Source: Verrucomicrobiaceae bacterium (lineage in GTDB: Bacteria; Verrucomicrobiota; Verrucomicrobiia; Verrucomicrobiales; Verrucomicrobiaceae). From it: DNA of 64,000 nucleotides. Both the position numbers and the translations under genes were made by a program. The notes beneath the pieces were generated by a model. That model saw nothing but the letters and a program-made list of their open reading frames with translations, was not told the DNA's origin and made no database searches. The stretch's first letter is position 1; every line of letters begins with the position of its first letter. Below, piece by piece: positions 54,762 to 63,211 of this stretch. The stretch covers positions 1 through 64,000 of the forward strand of contig JADJPW010000009.1 of assembly GCA_016713035.1 (NCBI GenBank). Direction: 5' to 3'.

Positions 54762-55080
54762 TCACTTCGCGTTATGGGCCACGGCCCAGGCGTGGGCATT
54801 GCCAGTTAGACGGGCTTCGACTTGATCGACGTAGTGTCCGGGGAACTCGGACACGGTTTGCGCCGACTGCGGGGTTTTGGAGACTACGGCGGCTTCGATC
54901 ACGAGGAAGTCGGCATCCATTGGCTCCACCAGCGGCATGGAGATGCCGCGCGAGAAGTCACCACTCCAAGTCCCCGGCTGAGCCGGAATGCCGCGCGCTG
55001 GAACTTGCGAGCCTGACTCAAAGTCGGCATCCGCATCACGGAACACGCTGCGCAGATAGGCGACCACCGGCTCATGCGGC
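54762..55080 (-). pseudogene. Sigma-factor-like fragment fused to a fragment of unknown protein
   Basis: From about 55080 to 55005 the minus strand reads HEPVVAYLRSVFRDADA, matching the ECF sigma fragment at 47438-47659. It then continues in the same frame as SGSQVPARGIPAQPGTWSGD and MPLVEPMDADFLVIEAAVVS to NAHAWAVAHNAK and a stop at 54762. The second part reads like a real protein end of unknown family. The stop is 6 bp ahead of the signal-peptide fragment, as in an operon. This is residual native sequence at the right edge of the first cargo block. Confidence 0.5.
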
Positions 55081-55379
55081 TTGCACGTCCGCAACGCATC
55101 GCCAGCATGGGGCGGCACCGATTTGACCCCATGCGCTCGCCGCACGCCAGCAGCGTGAGCCTCTGACGGAGCGTGAGTTGAACATCCTGCGCCTCATCGT
55201 GCAGGGCCGGAGCAACAAGGAAATCGTCACGGAGCTGCACATGAGCGGAGGTCTCGTGAAAAAGGAGATTTCCAGCCTGCTGGCAAAGCTGGGTGCCGCC
55301 GACCGCACGCGTGCTGCCACGCTGGCGATTGAGCGCGGGATCGTGCATCTGTGATTTGTGGACATTCGGCTACGCGACA
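55078..55379 (+). repeat. Repeat A, copy 2, with extended flanks
   Basis: The core 55140-55370 matches the response-regulator 3' end (50241-50471). Copies 2 and 3 also share a 62-bp left extension (GGGGCGGCACCGATTTGACC and neighbours) and a 9-bp right extension (tACGCGACA) that copy 1 lacks. The coding frame of the helix-turn-helix is intact to the stop codon but has no receiver domain and no clear start. It bounds the right side of the first AT-rich cargo block. Confidence 0.88.
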
Positions 55380-55514
55380 GCCGCTGGCGAAGCGGGCAGA
55401 CATGCGGGCATGTATCCCTCTTCACGCTGGCGCGTCATCGTTCGGACCGACATGGAATGGCGCTGAATGCACCGTGAAGACTGACTTGCCGGGCACAAGC
55501 CACACCATCATCCC

Positions 55515-58316
55515 ATGAATCATCCAGTTCATCTCGCACTCATCGCCACCTTGCTCGCATGGGTTGCGACGGCTCAGGCGGAACTGAAGGTCGATATCAA
55601 CCGCGACACGAAAAACTCTGCCACGGAAACGGAAGCTGGCTATACCAAGTGGAGTCAGGACGGGACGGGCGGAGCGAGCAGTGGGCTGACTCCGGTGACG
55701 AAGACCTTCACCAGCAAGAACGCGGAGACGGTGGTGGTGAGCTTTGCGCAGACGGCGCAGTCACAGGCGAATGGCGGCACGGGTTTGCTGAGCAATTGGT
55801 ATCAGACCGGGGCGCAGGGCACGGCGAAATTGGTGTCCGACGGCCTCACCGTCGCGCCTGCGAATCTGGGCACGGGCGGCCAGATGCAGATGACCATCAG
55901 CGGACTCGCGGCCGGGCATCACACCTTGCTCACCTATCACAATGCGTGGGATGCGCTGACCGCAGGCTCGCTGGGGCCGATGGACATCTTCGTGAACGGG
56001 ACGCAGGTCATTGACAACCTTCAGCCCACGATCCGTGCGGCGACCAACAGCGCAGCGCAGCTGGCTTACCTGGAGTTTGATGTCGCGGGCCCTTCGACGG
56101 TGACGACGATCCTGTTCGCCGCCGAGACCAGCACGGGCGGCTCGGTGACGATCAAGAACGTGATGATCAACGCCTTTGAAATCGACACGCCGAACTCCAC
56201 CCGCATCGCGCAATCGCCCGTGCCTGCGGATGGCGATGAGCATGTGGATGCGGATGCTGGCGGCAGCACGCTGTCATGGTCCGCGCCCACAGCGGCGAAT
56301 GCGGTGTCGTATGATGTGTATGCGGGCACGAGCAGCACGGTGGTAAAGAACGCGACGCACGCCTCGGCGGAGTATCGCGGGAATCAGACGGCGCTGAGTC
56401 ATGCGATGAGCGGGCTGCTCAGCCATCTCACCTATTACTGGCGCGTCGATGCGGTGGACTCGGTGGGCAATGTGACGAAGGGCACGGTGTGGATGTTTCG
56501 TCCCAGGCACATCGCCTTCCCAGCAGCGGAGGGTTACGGGCGCTTCGCTCGCGGCGGTCGCGGTGGCGTGGTCGTGGAGGTGACATCACTGGCCGACTAC
56601 ATCACGGGCGAGACGCCCATTCCCGGCACTCTGCGTCATGCCATCCAGCAGCTCACCGGCCCACGCACCATCGTTTTCACCGTGTCCGGCCTCATCACCT
56701 TGCGGGAGCGCCTCACGCTTGCCTCGCCTTATGTCACGGTCGCTGGACAAACGGCACCGGGAAAAGGCATCTGCCTCGCGCAGTGGCCGCTCGGGCTGAG
56801 CGGGGCCAAGGATGCCATCGTGCGCTTCATCCGCAACCGGCCCGGCAATCTGAGTGGCGCCACCGTGGATGGCGGCGGACTCGCGGGCTGCGACCACAGC
56901 ATCATGGATCATTGCTCGATCAGTTGGGGCATCGATGAAGGCTTCAGCTCGCGCTCGGGCAAGAACATCACGCTGCAACGCACTCTCATCTCCGAGGCGC
57001 TCAATGTCGCGGGCCACCAGAACTACCCACCAGGCACCGCGCATGGGTATGCGGCCAGCATCGGCGGCGACATCGGCAGCTTTCATCACAACTTGCTCGC
57101 GCATTGCGAAGGCCGGAACTGGTCGCTCGCGGGCGGGCTCGATGCGGCGGGCTTCTTCGCCGGGCGGATCGATATCCGCAACAACGTGGTCTATAACTGG
57201 AACCATCGCACGACGGATGGCGGCGCGATGGAGGTGAACTTCGTGAACAACTACTACAAGCCCGGCGCGGCCACGTCCTACTTCTTCGCGCTCAACGCGC
57301 AATACGACAACTTCCCCGGCACGCAGCGCTACTACATCGCTGGCAACGTGATGCCCGGACGCTTCACGGAATCGCAGAACACGCTCGGCGTCGCCTACAC
57401 GCAGACCGCATCGAATGGCGGCAGCCTCCCGGCTTACCAGAACTTCATGAGCACGCCGTTCTTCGCCAGCAGCTATGTGACCACCGAGACAGCCCTCGCC
57501 GCCTACAAGCGCGTGCTCTCCGACACGGGCTGTAATCAACCCTGGCTGGATGACCACGACGCTCGTGTCATCAGCGAGACCCGCGATGGCACCTACACCT
57601 ACAGCGGCAGCGTGTCCGGCCTCCCCGGCCTGCCCGATTCGCAAAACGATGTCGGCGGCTATGAAAACTATCCCGCCCTCACCCGCGCCGCGAACTGGGA
57701 CAGCGATCACGATGGCCTGCCTGATTGGTGGGAAGCCATGCTCGGTCTCAACCTCAACTCCACCGACTTCAGCGACACCAATGCCGATCCCGATGGCGAT
57801 GGCTACAACCGGCTCGAAGACTACCTGGCATGGATCGCCGCACCGCACGTCGAGTGCATCGCCAGTGGCAAGGTGGATGTGGATCTCACTCGGCTCACCA
57901 CAGGCTACCCCGCAGCGCCCATCTTCACCGTCGCCGCTGCCAGCACCGGCACGATCCAACTGCTGCCCGACGGCCACACCGCCCGGTTCACGCCGCCCGC
58001 CAACTTCACCGGCCCGGCCACTTACAACTTCACCGTCACCGACAGCGCGGGCGACTCCATGACGCAGACCATCCGCATCGCCGTCCTCGCCACCAATAGC
58101 AGCGCACCGGCGCTCGCTGGCAACATCGTGTCGCCCACCAACGGAACGCTCGTCTTCACCGGCAGCGCCGGCACCATCTACCGCATCCGCTACTCCGACG
58201 ACCTCGTCACCTGGAGCGACTGGCAGCCCATCACCGCGACGGGTTACGAGCAGTGGATCACCATTCCGCCAGCTTTGCTCACCGGGCCGCGTCGGTTCTT
58301 CCGCATGGAGCAGTGA
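55515..58316 (+). CDS. Exported pectate-lyase-like beta-helix protein with multidomain layout
   Basis: A protein of 933 residues with a signal peptide (HLALIATLLAWVATAQAELK). Residues about 25-215 form a beta-sandwich (VTIKNVMINAFEID at its end). Residues about 220-325 are fibronectin-III-like (SWSAPTAANAVSYDVYAGTS; YYWRVDAVDSVGNV). The pectate-lyase-type beta-helix spans about 335-720: FPAAEGYGRFARGGRGGVVV, VTVAGQTAPGKGICLAQW, IMDHCSISWGIDEGFSSR and IDIRNNVVYNWNHRTTDGGA. A calcium-type segment DSDHDGLPDWWEAMLGLNLN...DPDGDGYNRLEDYL follows, then an Ig-like domain and a C-terminal beta domain ending FFRMEQ. It probably degrades pectin-like polymers at the cell surface. It lies in native-looking GC-rich sequence between the two cargo blocks. 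Confidence 0.88.
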   Translation: MNHPVHLALIATLLAWVATAQAELKVDINRDTKNSATETEAGYTKWSQDGTGGASSGLTPVTKTFTSKNAETVVVSFAQTAQSQANGGTGLLSNWYQTGAQGTAKLVSDGLTVAPANLGTGGQMQMTISGLAAGHHTLLTYHNAWDALTAGSLGPMDIFVNGTQVIDNLQPTIRAATNSAAQLAYLEFDVAGPSTVTTILFAAETSTGGSVTIKNVMINAFEIDTPNSTRIAQSPVPADGDEHVDADAGGSTLSWSAPTAANAVSYDVYAGTSSTVVKNATHASAEYRGNQTALSHAMSGLLSHLTYYWRVDAVDSVGNVTKGTVWMFRPRHIAFPAAEGYGRFARGGRGGVVVEVTSLADYITGETPIPGTLRHAIQQLTGPRTIVFTVSGLITLRERLTLASPYVTVAGQTAPGKGICLAQWPLGLSGAKDAIVRFIRNRPGNLSGATVDGGGLAGCDHSIMDHCSISWGIDEGFSSRSGKNITLQRTLISEALNVAGHQNYPPGTAHGYAASIGGDIGSFHHNLLAHCEGRNWSLAGGLDAAGFFAGRIDIRNNVVYNWNHRTTDGGAMEVNFVNNYYKPGAATSYFFALNAQYDNFPGTQRYYIAGNVMPGRFTESQNTLGVAYTQTASNGGSLPAYQNFMSTPFFASSYVTTETALAAYKRVLSDTGCNQPWLDDHDARVISETRDGTYTYSGSVSGLPGLPDSQNDVGGYENYPALTRAANWDSDHDGLPDWWEAMLGLNLNSTDFSDTNADPDGDGYNRLEDYLAWIAAPHVECIASGKVDVDLTRLTTGYPAAPIFTVAAASTGTIQLLPDGHTARFTPPANFTGPATYNFTVTDSAGDSMTQTIRIAVLATNSSAPALAGNIVSPTNGTLVFTGSAGTIYRIRYSDDLVTWSDWQPITATGYEQWITIPPALLTGPRRFFRMEQ

Positions 58317-58386
58317 AGCCGTCGCGATTGGCACCCAAGGCATCGTCCATTTGCATGAGGGGTAGCGCGGTGAGGCCGCGCATTTG

Positions 58387-58531
58387 TGGACATTTGGCTT
58401 GGGGGGCAGTGCCCGCGTCGCTTCCAATCTGCACCGATCATCCCATGCTCAAGCCCCTCCATCTCATGACCCCGGAAGAGAAAACCGAACTCATGCACCG
58501 CATGAAGGCCAAGGGCTACGACGACGATGAT
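58387..58531 (+). repeat. Repeat B, copy 2
   Basis: The segment from GTGGACATTTGGCTTGGGGG into the small gene closely matches 50459-50600, including the stretch CCCGCGTCGCTTCCAATCTG. Here it is not preceded by repeat A; only a short CGCATTTGTG remains of that junction. It forms the left boundary of the second AT-rich cargo block. Confidence 0.8.
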
Positions 58532-58639
58532 TTCGTCGGCTTCCTCGGCAACGTGAACCATCTCCTCTGGGCCATTCCAGACCGCCCCCTTCGCCGCAGG
58601 AAGCCTGTGGCACGGAAAAAGGTGAAGGTCGCGGCCTGA
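58445..58639 (+). CDS. Small conserved protein (HLMTPEEK type), unknown function
   Basis: A protein of 64 residues: MLKPLHLMTPEEKTELMHRM, then an acidic turn KGYDDDDFVGFLGNVNHLLW, then a basic tail rich in Arg and Lys. The pattern suggests a short helical body with a charged end; no known family is recognised. Its first 25 residues are duplicated as a broken copy at 50525, and substitutions between the copies are mostly conservative, which supports a real coding sequence. It lies at the left boundary of the second cargo block. Confidence 0.6.
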   Translation: MLKPLHLMTPEEKTELMHRMKAKGYDDDDFVGFLGNVNHLLWAIPDRPLRRRKPVARKKVKVAA

Positions 58640-58667
58640 ACCTGTTTGGGACGGTTCTGCCAATTGA

Positions 58668-61046
58668 TCACGAGAAGATGTGTTTGATCAATCCGGCGTG
58701 GGTGATCGCAGCATAGCGCGCGACTTCATGCTTGGCGGCTTCGAGTTTTTCCCGTGTCTTGGCCGCTTGACGACTCAATTCGAGGGACTCTGCCTGCATC
58801 TTTATCCGCTCGCCTTTGATGAGGTGCCGCGCTGGGTTCACGACACTTTGCAACGACCACAGTTCTCGCGTGAGTGGTTCAGACTCGGCAGCTTCCTCTG
58901 AAGCGACTTTGGCTTTGAAGGTTCCATGTTCTGCTGAAAGTGATTCAAACATCACCTTTGCTCGCTGTTTTGCTTCGTTCTCAGCTCGCATTGCCTCGGC
59001 TACTGTTCTGTCATGCTCGGCCTTCGCGTTGAGTTTGGCATTGTCTGTTTTTGCACGAACCTGATCACGGATGGACTCAAGTCTCTGACGTTCGTTCCGA
59101 GTCTCAGCATCGATGGCTTGGTTGATGGCGTCACGTTCAGCGGCTGGAATTTTCAACCGTATCTTCTCAATCATTCTCTTCCGCAAGACTTCCATTTGCT
59201 GCGCCCGCACATACCCAATACCCCGAATTTTGTAGCTCTTGCCATCTCTGTGTTTTAGACACTCGTATCCTACGCCAATAAAATCTGCCAATGTATGAAA
59301 GCCGAACTTCGCTAACTCATACGAGCTGGCTCCTGAAACCGTGACCTTCCACATTTCTACCTTCGCCATCTCTGCCTGAATGAACGCATCAAACTTGGCC
59401 GCAAATTTAGCCTCGCGATCCTGCTCGGCCTGGCTCGACAACAAATTGGCCTGAGTTGTGAAGCGCGCTTCTGCTGAGGACCGATCCTGTTCGATTTGGC
59501 GGAGCTGCGAATCGTAGCTTGTCTTTGCGGAGGCTCTTTTCGCGCTCGCTTGCGATATCGCCTCTCGTTCAGTTTTCTCAGCACGGCTGCGTTTCTCAGA
59601 TTGGTCATGTGCAAAAGACTGGAGCCGGTCTGCCATTCGCTTCTTGATGGCATCAAGGGCCTCTTCAAGCTTCTTCATTTTGGCCTCAGAATCCGCAATT
59701 TTTCGCTCGTGATCTGTGATGGTCATCAAGTGTGGTGCCTGCTTTGCCCGAAGTGCAACAGCAGCCTGACGCTCATCGGCCAACGCTTCGGATAATCTTT
59801 TCCCTGCATTGCCTCGTGAAGCGACCTCGGGACGCATTACAAACGCAACATGCAGGACTACTCCGTAAATCGAGAGAGTCGAAAATACCCACGTAAGCGC
59901 TACAGGTGTAGCGAGGGCACCTCCGAATCCGAGAAGGCCCGCAATCAAAACCACTCCCATTGATATGGCTGAGTAGAAGCTGATAATTGGGGTTCCACCT
60001 CTGAATACGACGGGTTGCGGCGGCACCGTGGTTGATGACGCGATCCATGCTGGGAGTGGTTTTGGTTCATCATGCCTTTGGGGAATGGACTGCCCGGAGA
60101 CTATTACCGCAGGCTGCCACCATGGCGTGGTGTCGAGGCTTGCTACGCCTGTCACTACCTCGACCAGATGGGGCACTTGCTCAAGCCTGGTTGCTGCTGC
60201 CGCTTTGATAATCGCTTCAACAGCGGAACTCATCTTGGGGTCACGAAACGATAGCAACTCGCGAATCAGCGCCGAATCGTCGGGTCGTGTGAAATCTTCT
60301 CGACAAAAAAGCAGGCGCTCGTCGTCTCTGACCCACCGCCTCCAGAGTGTAGGATCAATCGTGAGAGCATGAAGGCTCGTCCAGATCACCAGAGTTGAAA
60401 AATGATCCATGGACGATTGCAGCGTGCCGCCATGTCGCCGCGGATGCTGGTAGTCTGGCAGGCCGTCTTCCTCTGATTTCAGTCCGGCTGTCTTTGGGAC
60501 GCACATTCCGTCGTAGTCGATCAGGAGGAGCTTTCCGTCACTGATGATCAGATTAGCGTGTTGAAGGTCTCCGTGCGCGATGGAGTGCTTCCTCAGATCG
60601 GATGACATCCGATAGAATTGATCACAGACTGAATCGAGGGGTTGTTTCGCACTGACTGCATCATTGACGTGAGAAAGGAGCGTTTTCGCGTTCTCAATCC
60701 ATTCCATCTTCACAATCGGGTAGGTCTTGCCCTTCACTCGAATGCCTTCTTTGATGAAATTGAAGTCAATTGTCCACGGCAGTTTTTGAGTCGCCAAATG
60801 TTCGTGGATCAACTCGTAGCGCGTCTGCTGGTCAGTCTTCTCGCGGGTGAAGCACTTGACGGCCAGTCGCCTTGTTCCGGTGCGGAAACGATACACGATG
60901 GCAAAATTTCCGCTGGCAACTGGACCTCCTGGAACGCCCATGAATAGCGGTCCATCATTGGTGGCGCTTCTTAACTCCGGGTCGATGAATGCTGATCGCG
61001 AGTTCTGAATCGCTTCATCGTATTCCGCTGATTGTGGGAGTGACAC
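58668..61046 (-). CDS. YegI-like Ser/Thr protein kinase with membrane segments, coiled coil and helix-hairpin-helix
   Basis: A protein of 792 residues, GTG start at 61046. The kinase domain covers about 40-300: glycine loop VASGNFAIVYRFR, Lys64 (LAVKCF), the catalytic loop HSIAHGDLQHANLI with Asp160 and Asn165, and metal-binding Asp177 in LLIDYDGM. Two membrane helices lie at about 355-404. A long coiled coil follows (SDSEAKMKKLEEALDAIKKR onward). Then comes a helix-hairpin-helix-like region (ELAKFGFHTLADFIG and SYKIRGIGYVRAQQMEV) inside further coiled coil. This layout matches the kinase of the E. coli yegI/pphC/yegL set. It is last in a tight three-gene operon; the gap to the phosphatase gene is 15 bp. 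Confidence 0.85.
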   Translation of the reverse strand: MSLPQSAEYDEAIQNSRSAFIDPELRSATNDGPLFMGVPGGPVASGNFAIVYRFRTGTRRLAVKCFTREKTDQQTRYELIHEHLATQKLPWTIDFNFIKEGIRVKGKTYPIVKMEWIENAKTLLSHVNDAVSAKQPLDSVCDQFYRMSSDLRKHSIAHGDLQHANLIISDGKLLLIDYDGMCVPKTAGLKSEEDGLPDYQHPRRHGGTLQSSMDHFSTLVIWTSLHALTIDPTLWRRWVRDDERLLFCREDFTRPDDSALIRELLSFRDPKMSSAVEAIIKAAAATRLEQVPHLVEVVTGVASLDTTPWWQPAVIVSGQSIPQRHDEPKPLPAWIASSTTVPPQPVVFRGGTPIISFYSAISMGVVLIAGLLGFGGALATPVALTWVFSTLSIYGVVLHVAFVMRPEVASRGNAGKRLSEALADERQAAVALRAKQAPHLMTITDHERKIADSEAKMKKLEEALDAIKKRMADRLQSFAHDQSEKRSRAEKTEREAISQASAKRASAKTSYDSQLRQIEQDRSSAEARFTTQANLLSSQAEQDREAKFAAKFDAFIQAEMAKVEMWKVTVSGASSYELAKFGFHTLADFIGVGYECLKHRDGKSYKIRGIGYVRAQQMEVLRKRMIEKIRLKIPAAERDAINQAIDAETRNERQRLESIRDQVRAKTDNAKLNAKAEHDRTVAEAMRAENEAKQRAKVMFESLSAEHGTFKAKVASEEAAESEPLTRELWSLQSVVNPARHLIKGERIKMQAESLELSRQAAKTREKLEAAKHEVARYAAITHAGLIKHIFS

Positions 61047-61061
61047 GGCGATATCCCCACT

Positions 61062-61892
61062 TCATTGGGATTTTGGAATGAATGTCACGCGAACCAGTGT
61101 GGTGTCGTCGTTCCGAATCTCCCCTGATTCGCGGAGAAACTCCACGAATGCCGAGAACTCATCAGGGGCAGCGATTGCGTCGAAGCTCGCCAGTTTGGTC
61201 CAAGGTGAAGCATGATTTTCATGCTGCTTCAGTATCCAGCAAGCAAGGGCATCGGTGGCAAAGTAAAAACGATCCTCACGTTCCCACTGGCTGCGGCAGG
61301 TCTTGATGTGCTTGGCGAGATCAACGTTGCAAGCAGCCTCTGAACTGACGAGGTAGGGGCTGTTATTGAACTCGATGGAGTTAGAAAGTGGCCATGCCTC
61401 AATCAGTTCATCTTGGCGCAGATGGAACACACATGAATCCCCGATAGCAGCACCAATCCATTCGCCGTTGTCGCTAAACCATACCACACAAGCTGTGGCA
61501 AACGCACCTCTGGCAACAGCCTCATCTTCCAACCATGCAGGAAGCGCGGTTAGAGGCCTGGTGCCGTTCACAGTGCGAAGCCGTTTGAATCGCTCCCAAG
61601 TCTGCACAGCTTCATTAAGCTGCGGCGTCACATCATCAACTGTGCGGATGTCCCCAACTGTTTTGCTGAGCGATTTGAGCGTAATGTTTGCCCACTCGCC
61701 CGCGAGCACGCCCTCTGTTGCGCCATCCGCAACTCCCACGAACACACGGCCCTGCTTCGATGCTACTTCGGCCCGGCCTGCACTCGGCTCATCATTTTTG
61801 GCACGAACCAGCCGAGGCCATACGGCATCCTGATTTTCGGACGCCTTGGCATCGCGTTTGGGCACTGAGAACGCAGATACCAAAAAGGGCAT
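61062..61892 (-). CDS. PP2C-type Ser/Thr protein phosphatase (PphC-like)
   Basis: A protein of 276 residues with the PP2C metal-binding motifs in order: SENQDAVW, VFVGVADGATEGVLAGEWAN, WIGAAIGDSCVFHL, RFYFATDALACWIL and RNDDTTLVRV. The domain is shorter than canonical PP2C, as in the phosphatases of TerY-P triads. It would reverse phosphorylation by the kinase encoded 15 bp downstream. The start follows the VWA gene stop by 12 bp, so all three genes are probably on one transcript. Confidence 0.9.
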   Translation of the reverse strand: MPFLVSAFSVPKRDAKASENQDAVWPRLVRAKNDEPSAGRAEVASKQGRVFVGVADGATEGVLAGEWANITLKSLSKTVGDIRTVDDVTPQLNEAVQTWERFKRLRTVNGTRPLTALPAWLEDEAVARGAFATACVVWFSDNGEWIGAAIGDSCVFHLRQDELIEAWPLSNSIEFNNSPYLVSSEAACNVDLAKHIKTCRSQWEREDRFYFATDALACWILKQHENHASPWTKLASFDAIAAPDEFSAFVEFLRESGEIRNDDTTLVRVTFIPKSQ

Positions 61893-61904
61893 GAGTGGAT
61901 TGAG

Positions 61905-62774
61905 TTACCGCAAATTTGAAGCGCGTGTTCCGATATCAAGAGCCTGCACCACGATGGTCAAATCGCCGTTCAGCGTGAATGCCTTTGCTCCTGGAGCGAG
62001 GCCAAGGCCATGTTCGTCATTCGCGACACGGTGCATGGTGTCGGTCAGTGGACTGGCTCCCGCAAAGAGCATCTTCGAATATTCGTCAGGTAGATTTGAA
62101 TCATCAGACGGGAATGCGATGGGCTTCACATTTGCCTTGCTGGATACATGAACATTGAAAAGGAGCGTCGCGCCGTCTTCCGACATTATGGAAGTAAGTC
62201 CAGCCATCATGTCCCCAACCATCCGGTTCGCTTCTGCGGGGTCTGCTGAGTCAGTGGATTCTCCATCAGTGATGTGAATGACTGTGGGAGGGAAGGAAGA
62301 TGGATGCAGGTTCACCCATGTTTCGATCCATTTTCGTGCCAAGCCAAGCGCCTGACACATTGGCGTTCCACCGCTCGCTTTCGGTTCAAACCACACTGGG
62401 AACTTTACCTTCTGGTCAATCAAACCACCGGCTCCATCATCAGTTTTCTTGGTTCGCTCCTCGACCTTGGCAGGCGAGTTGGCCAATGCACTCAATGGGA
62501 CAAGCTCCTGTCCTGAGAGGCTGCCGCCATACGCTGAGCCGATTGTTGCTCCGTAGCCGATCACGCCCACATAAAAATAATCACGAACACCGTCGGGACG
62601 TGCGCATCTGAGACTCAAGTTCCGAAGAAGATTGTTCACACTGTCTGCCACAGCGTCACACTTCTTCTTCGGCGGATCTGAGCCAGGCATTGCGTCTGCC
62701 ATCGAACCCGACTGGTCGATGACGAATATGAAAGCTGTCGGACTCGAACGATTGATCTCGGCTGTGTAGGGCAT
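61905..62774 (-). CDS. TerY/YegL-like von Willebrand A domain protein
   Basis: A protein of 289 residues from the ATG at 62774. The VWA fold begins at once (SPTAFIFVIDQSGSMADAMP) with an intact metal site: Asp20, Ser22 and Ser24 (DQSGS), Thr in SGGTPMCQALGLAR and Asp in VIHITDGESTDSAD. The tail shows EYSKMLFAGASPLTDTM. TerY-type VWA proteins act with a PP2C phosphatase and a kinase, and here they follow directly. It is the first gene of the operon. Its upstream region runs into repeat A copy 3 at 62873. Confidence 0.88.
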   Translation of the reverse strand: MPYTAEINRSSPTAFIFVIDQSGSMADAMPGSDPPKKKCDAVADSVNNLLRNLSLRCARPDGVRDYFYVGVIGYGATIGSAYGGSLSGQELVPLSALANSPAKVEERTKKTDDGAGGLIDQKVKFPVWFEPKASGGTPMCQALGLARKWIETWVNLHPSSFPPTVIHITDGESTDSADPAEANRMVGDMMAGLTSIMSEDGATLLFNVHVSSKANVKPIAFPSDDSNLPDEYSKMLFAGASPLTDTMHRVANDEHGLGLAPGAKAFTLNGDLTIVVQALDIGTRASNLR

Positions 62775-62872
62775 GGGATGAGTCTGTGGTTTAGAATTGG
62801 GAGAACGTGGGTTCAGGTGTCGAGGTGTCAACACCTAAGACCTGTGTTGATGCGCTGCAATTGCCTATTGGC

Positions 62873-63174
62873 AGCTTGCGCGTCCGCAGCGCATCGCCGG
62901 CATGGGGCGGCACCGATTTGACCCCATGCGCTGGCCGCACGCAAGCAGCGCGAGCCTCTGACGGAGCGTGAGTTGAACATCCTGGGCCTCATCGTTCAGG
63001 GTCGGAGCAATAAGGAAATCGTCACGGAGCTGCACATGAGCGGAGGTCTGGTGAAGAAGGAGATCTCCAGCCTGCTGGCAAAGCTGGGTGCCGCCGACCG
63101 CACGCGTGCTGCCACGCTGGCGATTGAGCGCGGGATCGTGCATCTGTGATTTGTGGACATTTGGCCACGCGACA
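62873..63174 (+). repeat. Repeat A, copy 3, with extended flanks
   Basis: The core 62935-63165 matches the response-regulator 3' end at 50241-50471, and the flanks match copy 2 (55078-55379). The helix-turn-helix reading frame is intact to its stop. It marks the right boundary of the second AT-rich cargo block and lies upstream of the secreted protein at 63212. Confidence 0.88.
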
Positions 63175-63211
63175 AAAATGACGCGATCCTTCAAGATGGA
63201 GGGAAATCGTC

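Noticed and set aside
55140..55370. A stand-alone LuxR-type regulator gene at repeat A copies 2 and 3
   Set aside because: The frame has no plausible start with a ribosome-binding site and lacks a receiver. The DNA-level identity including non-coding flanks marks it as duplicated gene-end sequence.
56586..58427. Minus-strand open frame of 613 codons opposite the pectate-lyase-like gene
   Set aside because: It is composed of Gly/Ala/Val/Arg runs without any recognisable motif, and the plus strand carries a clear multidomain protein with a signal peptide.
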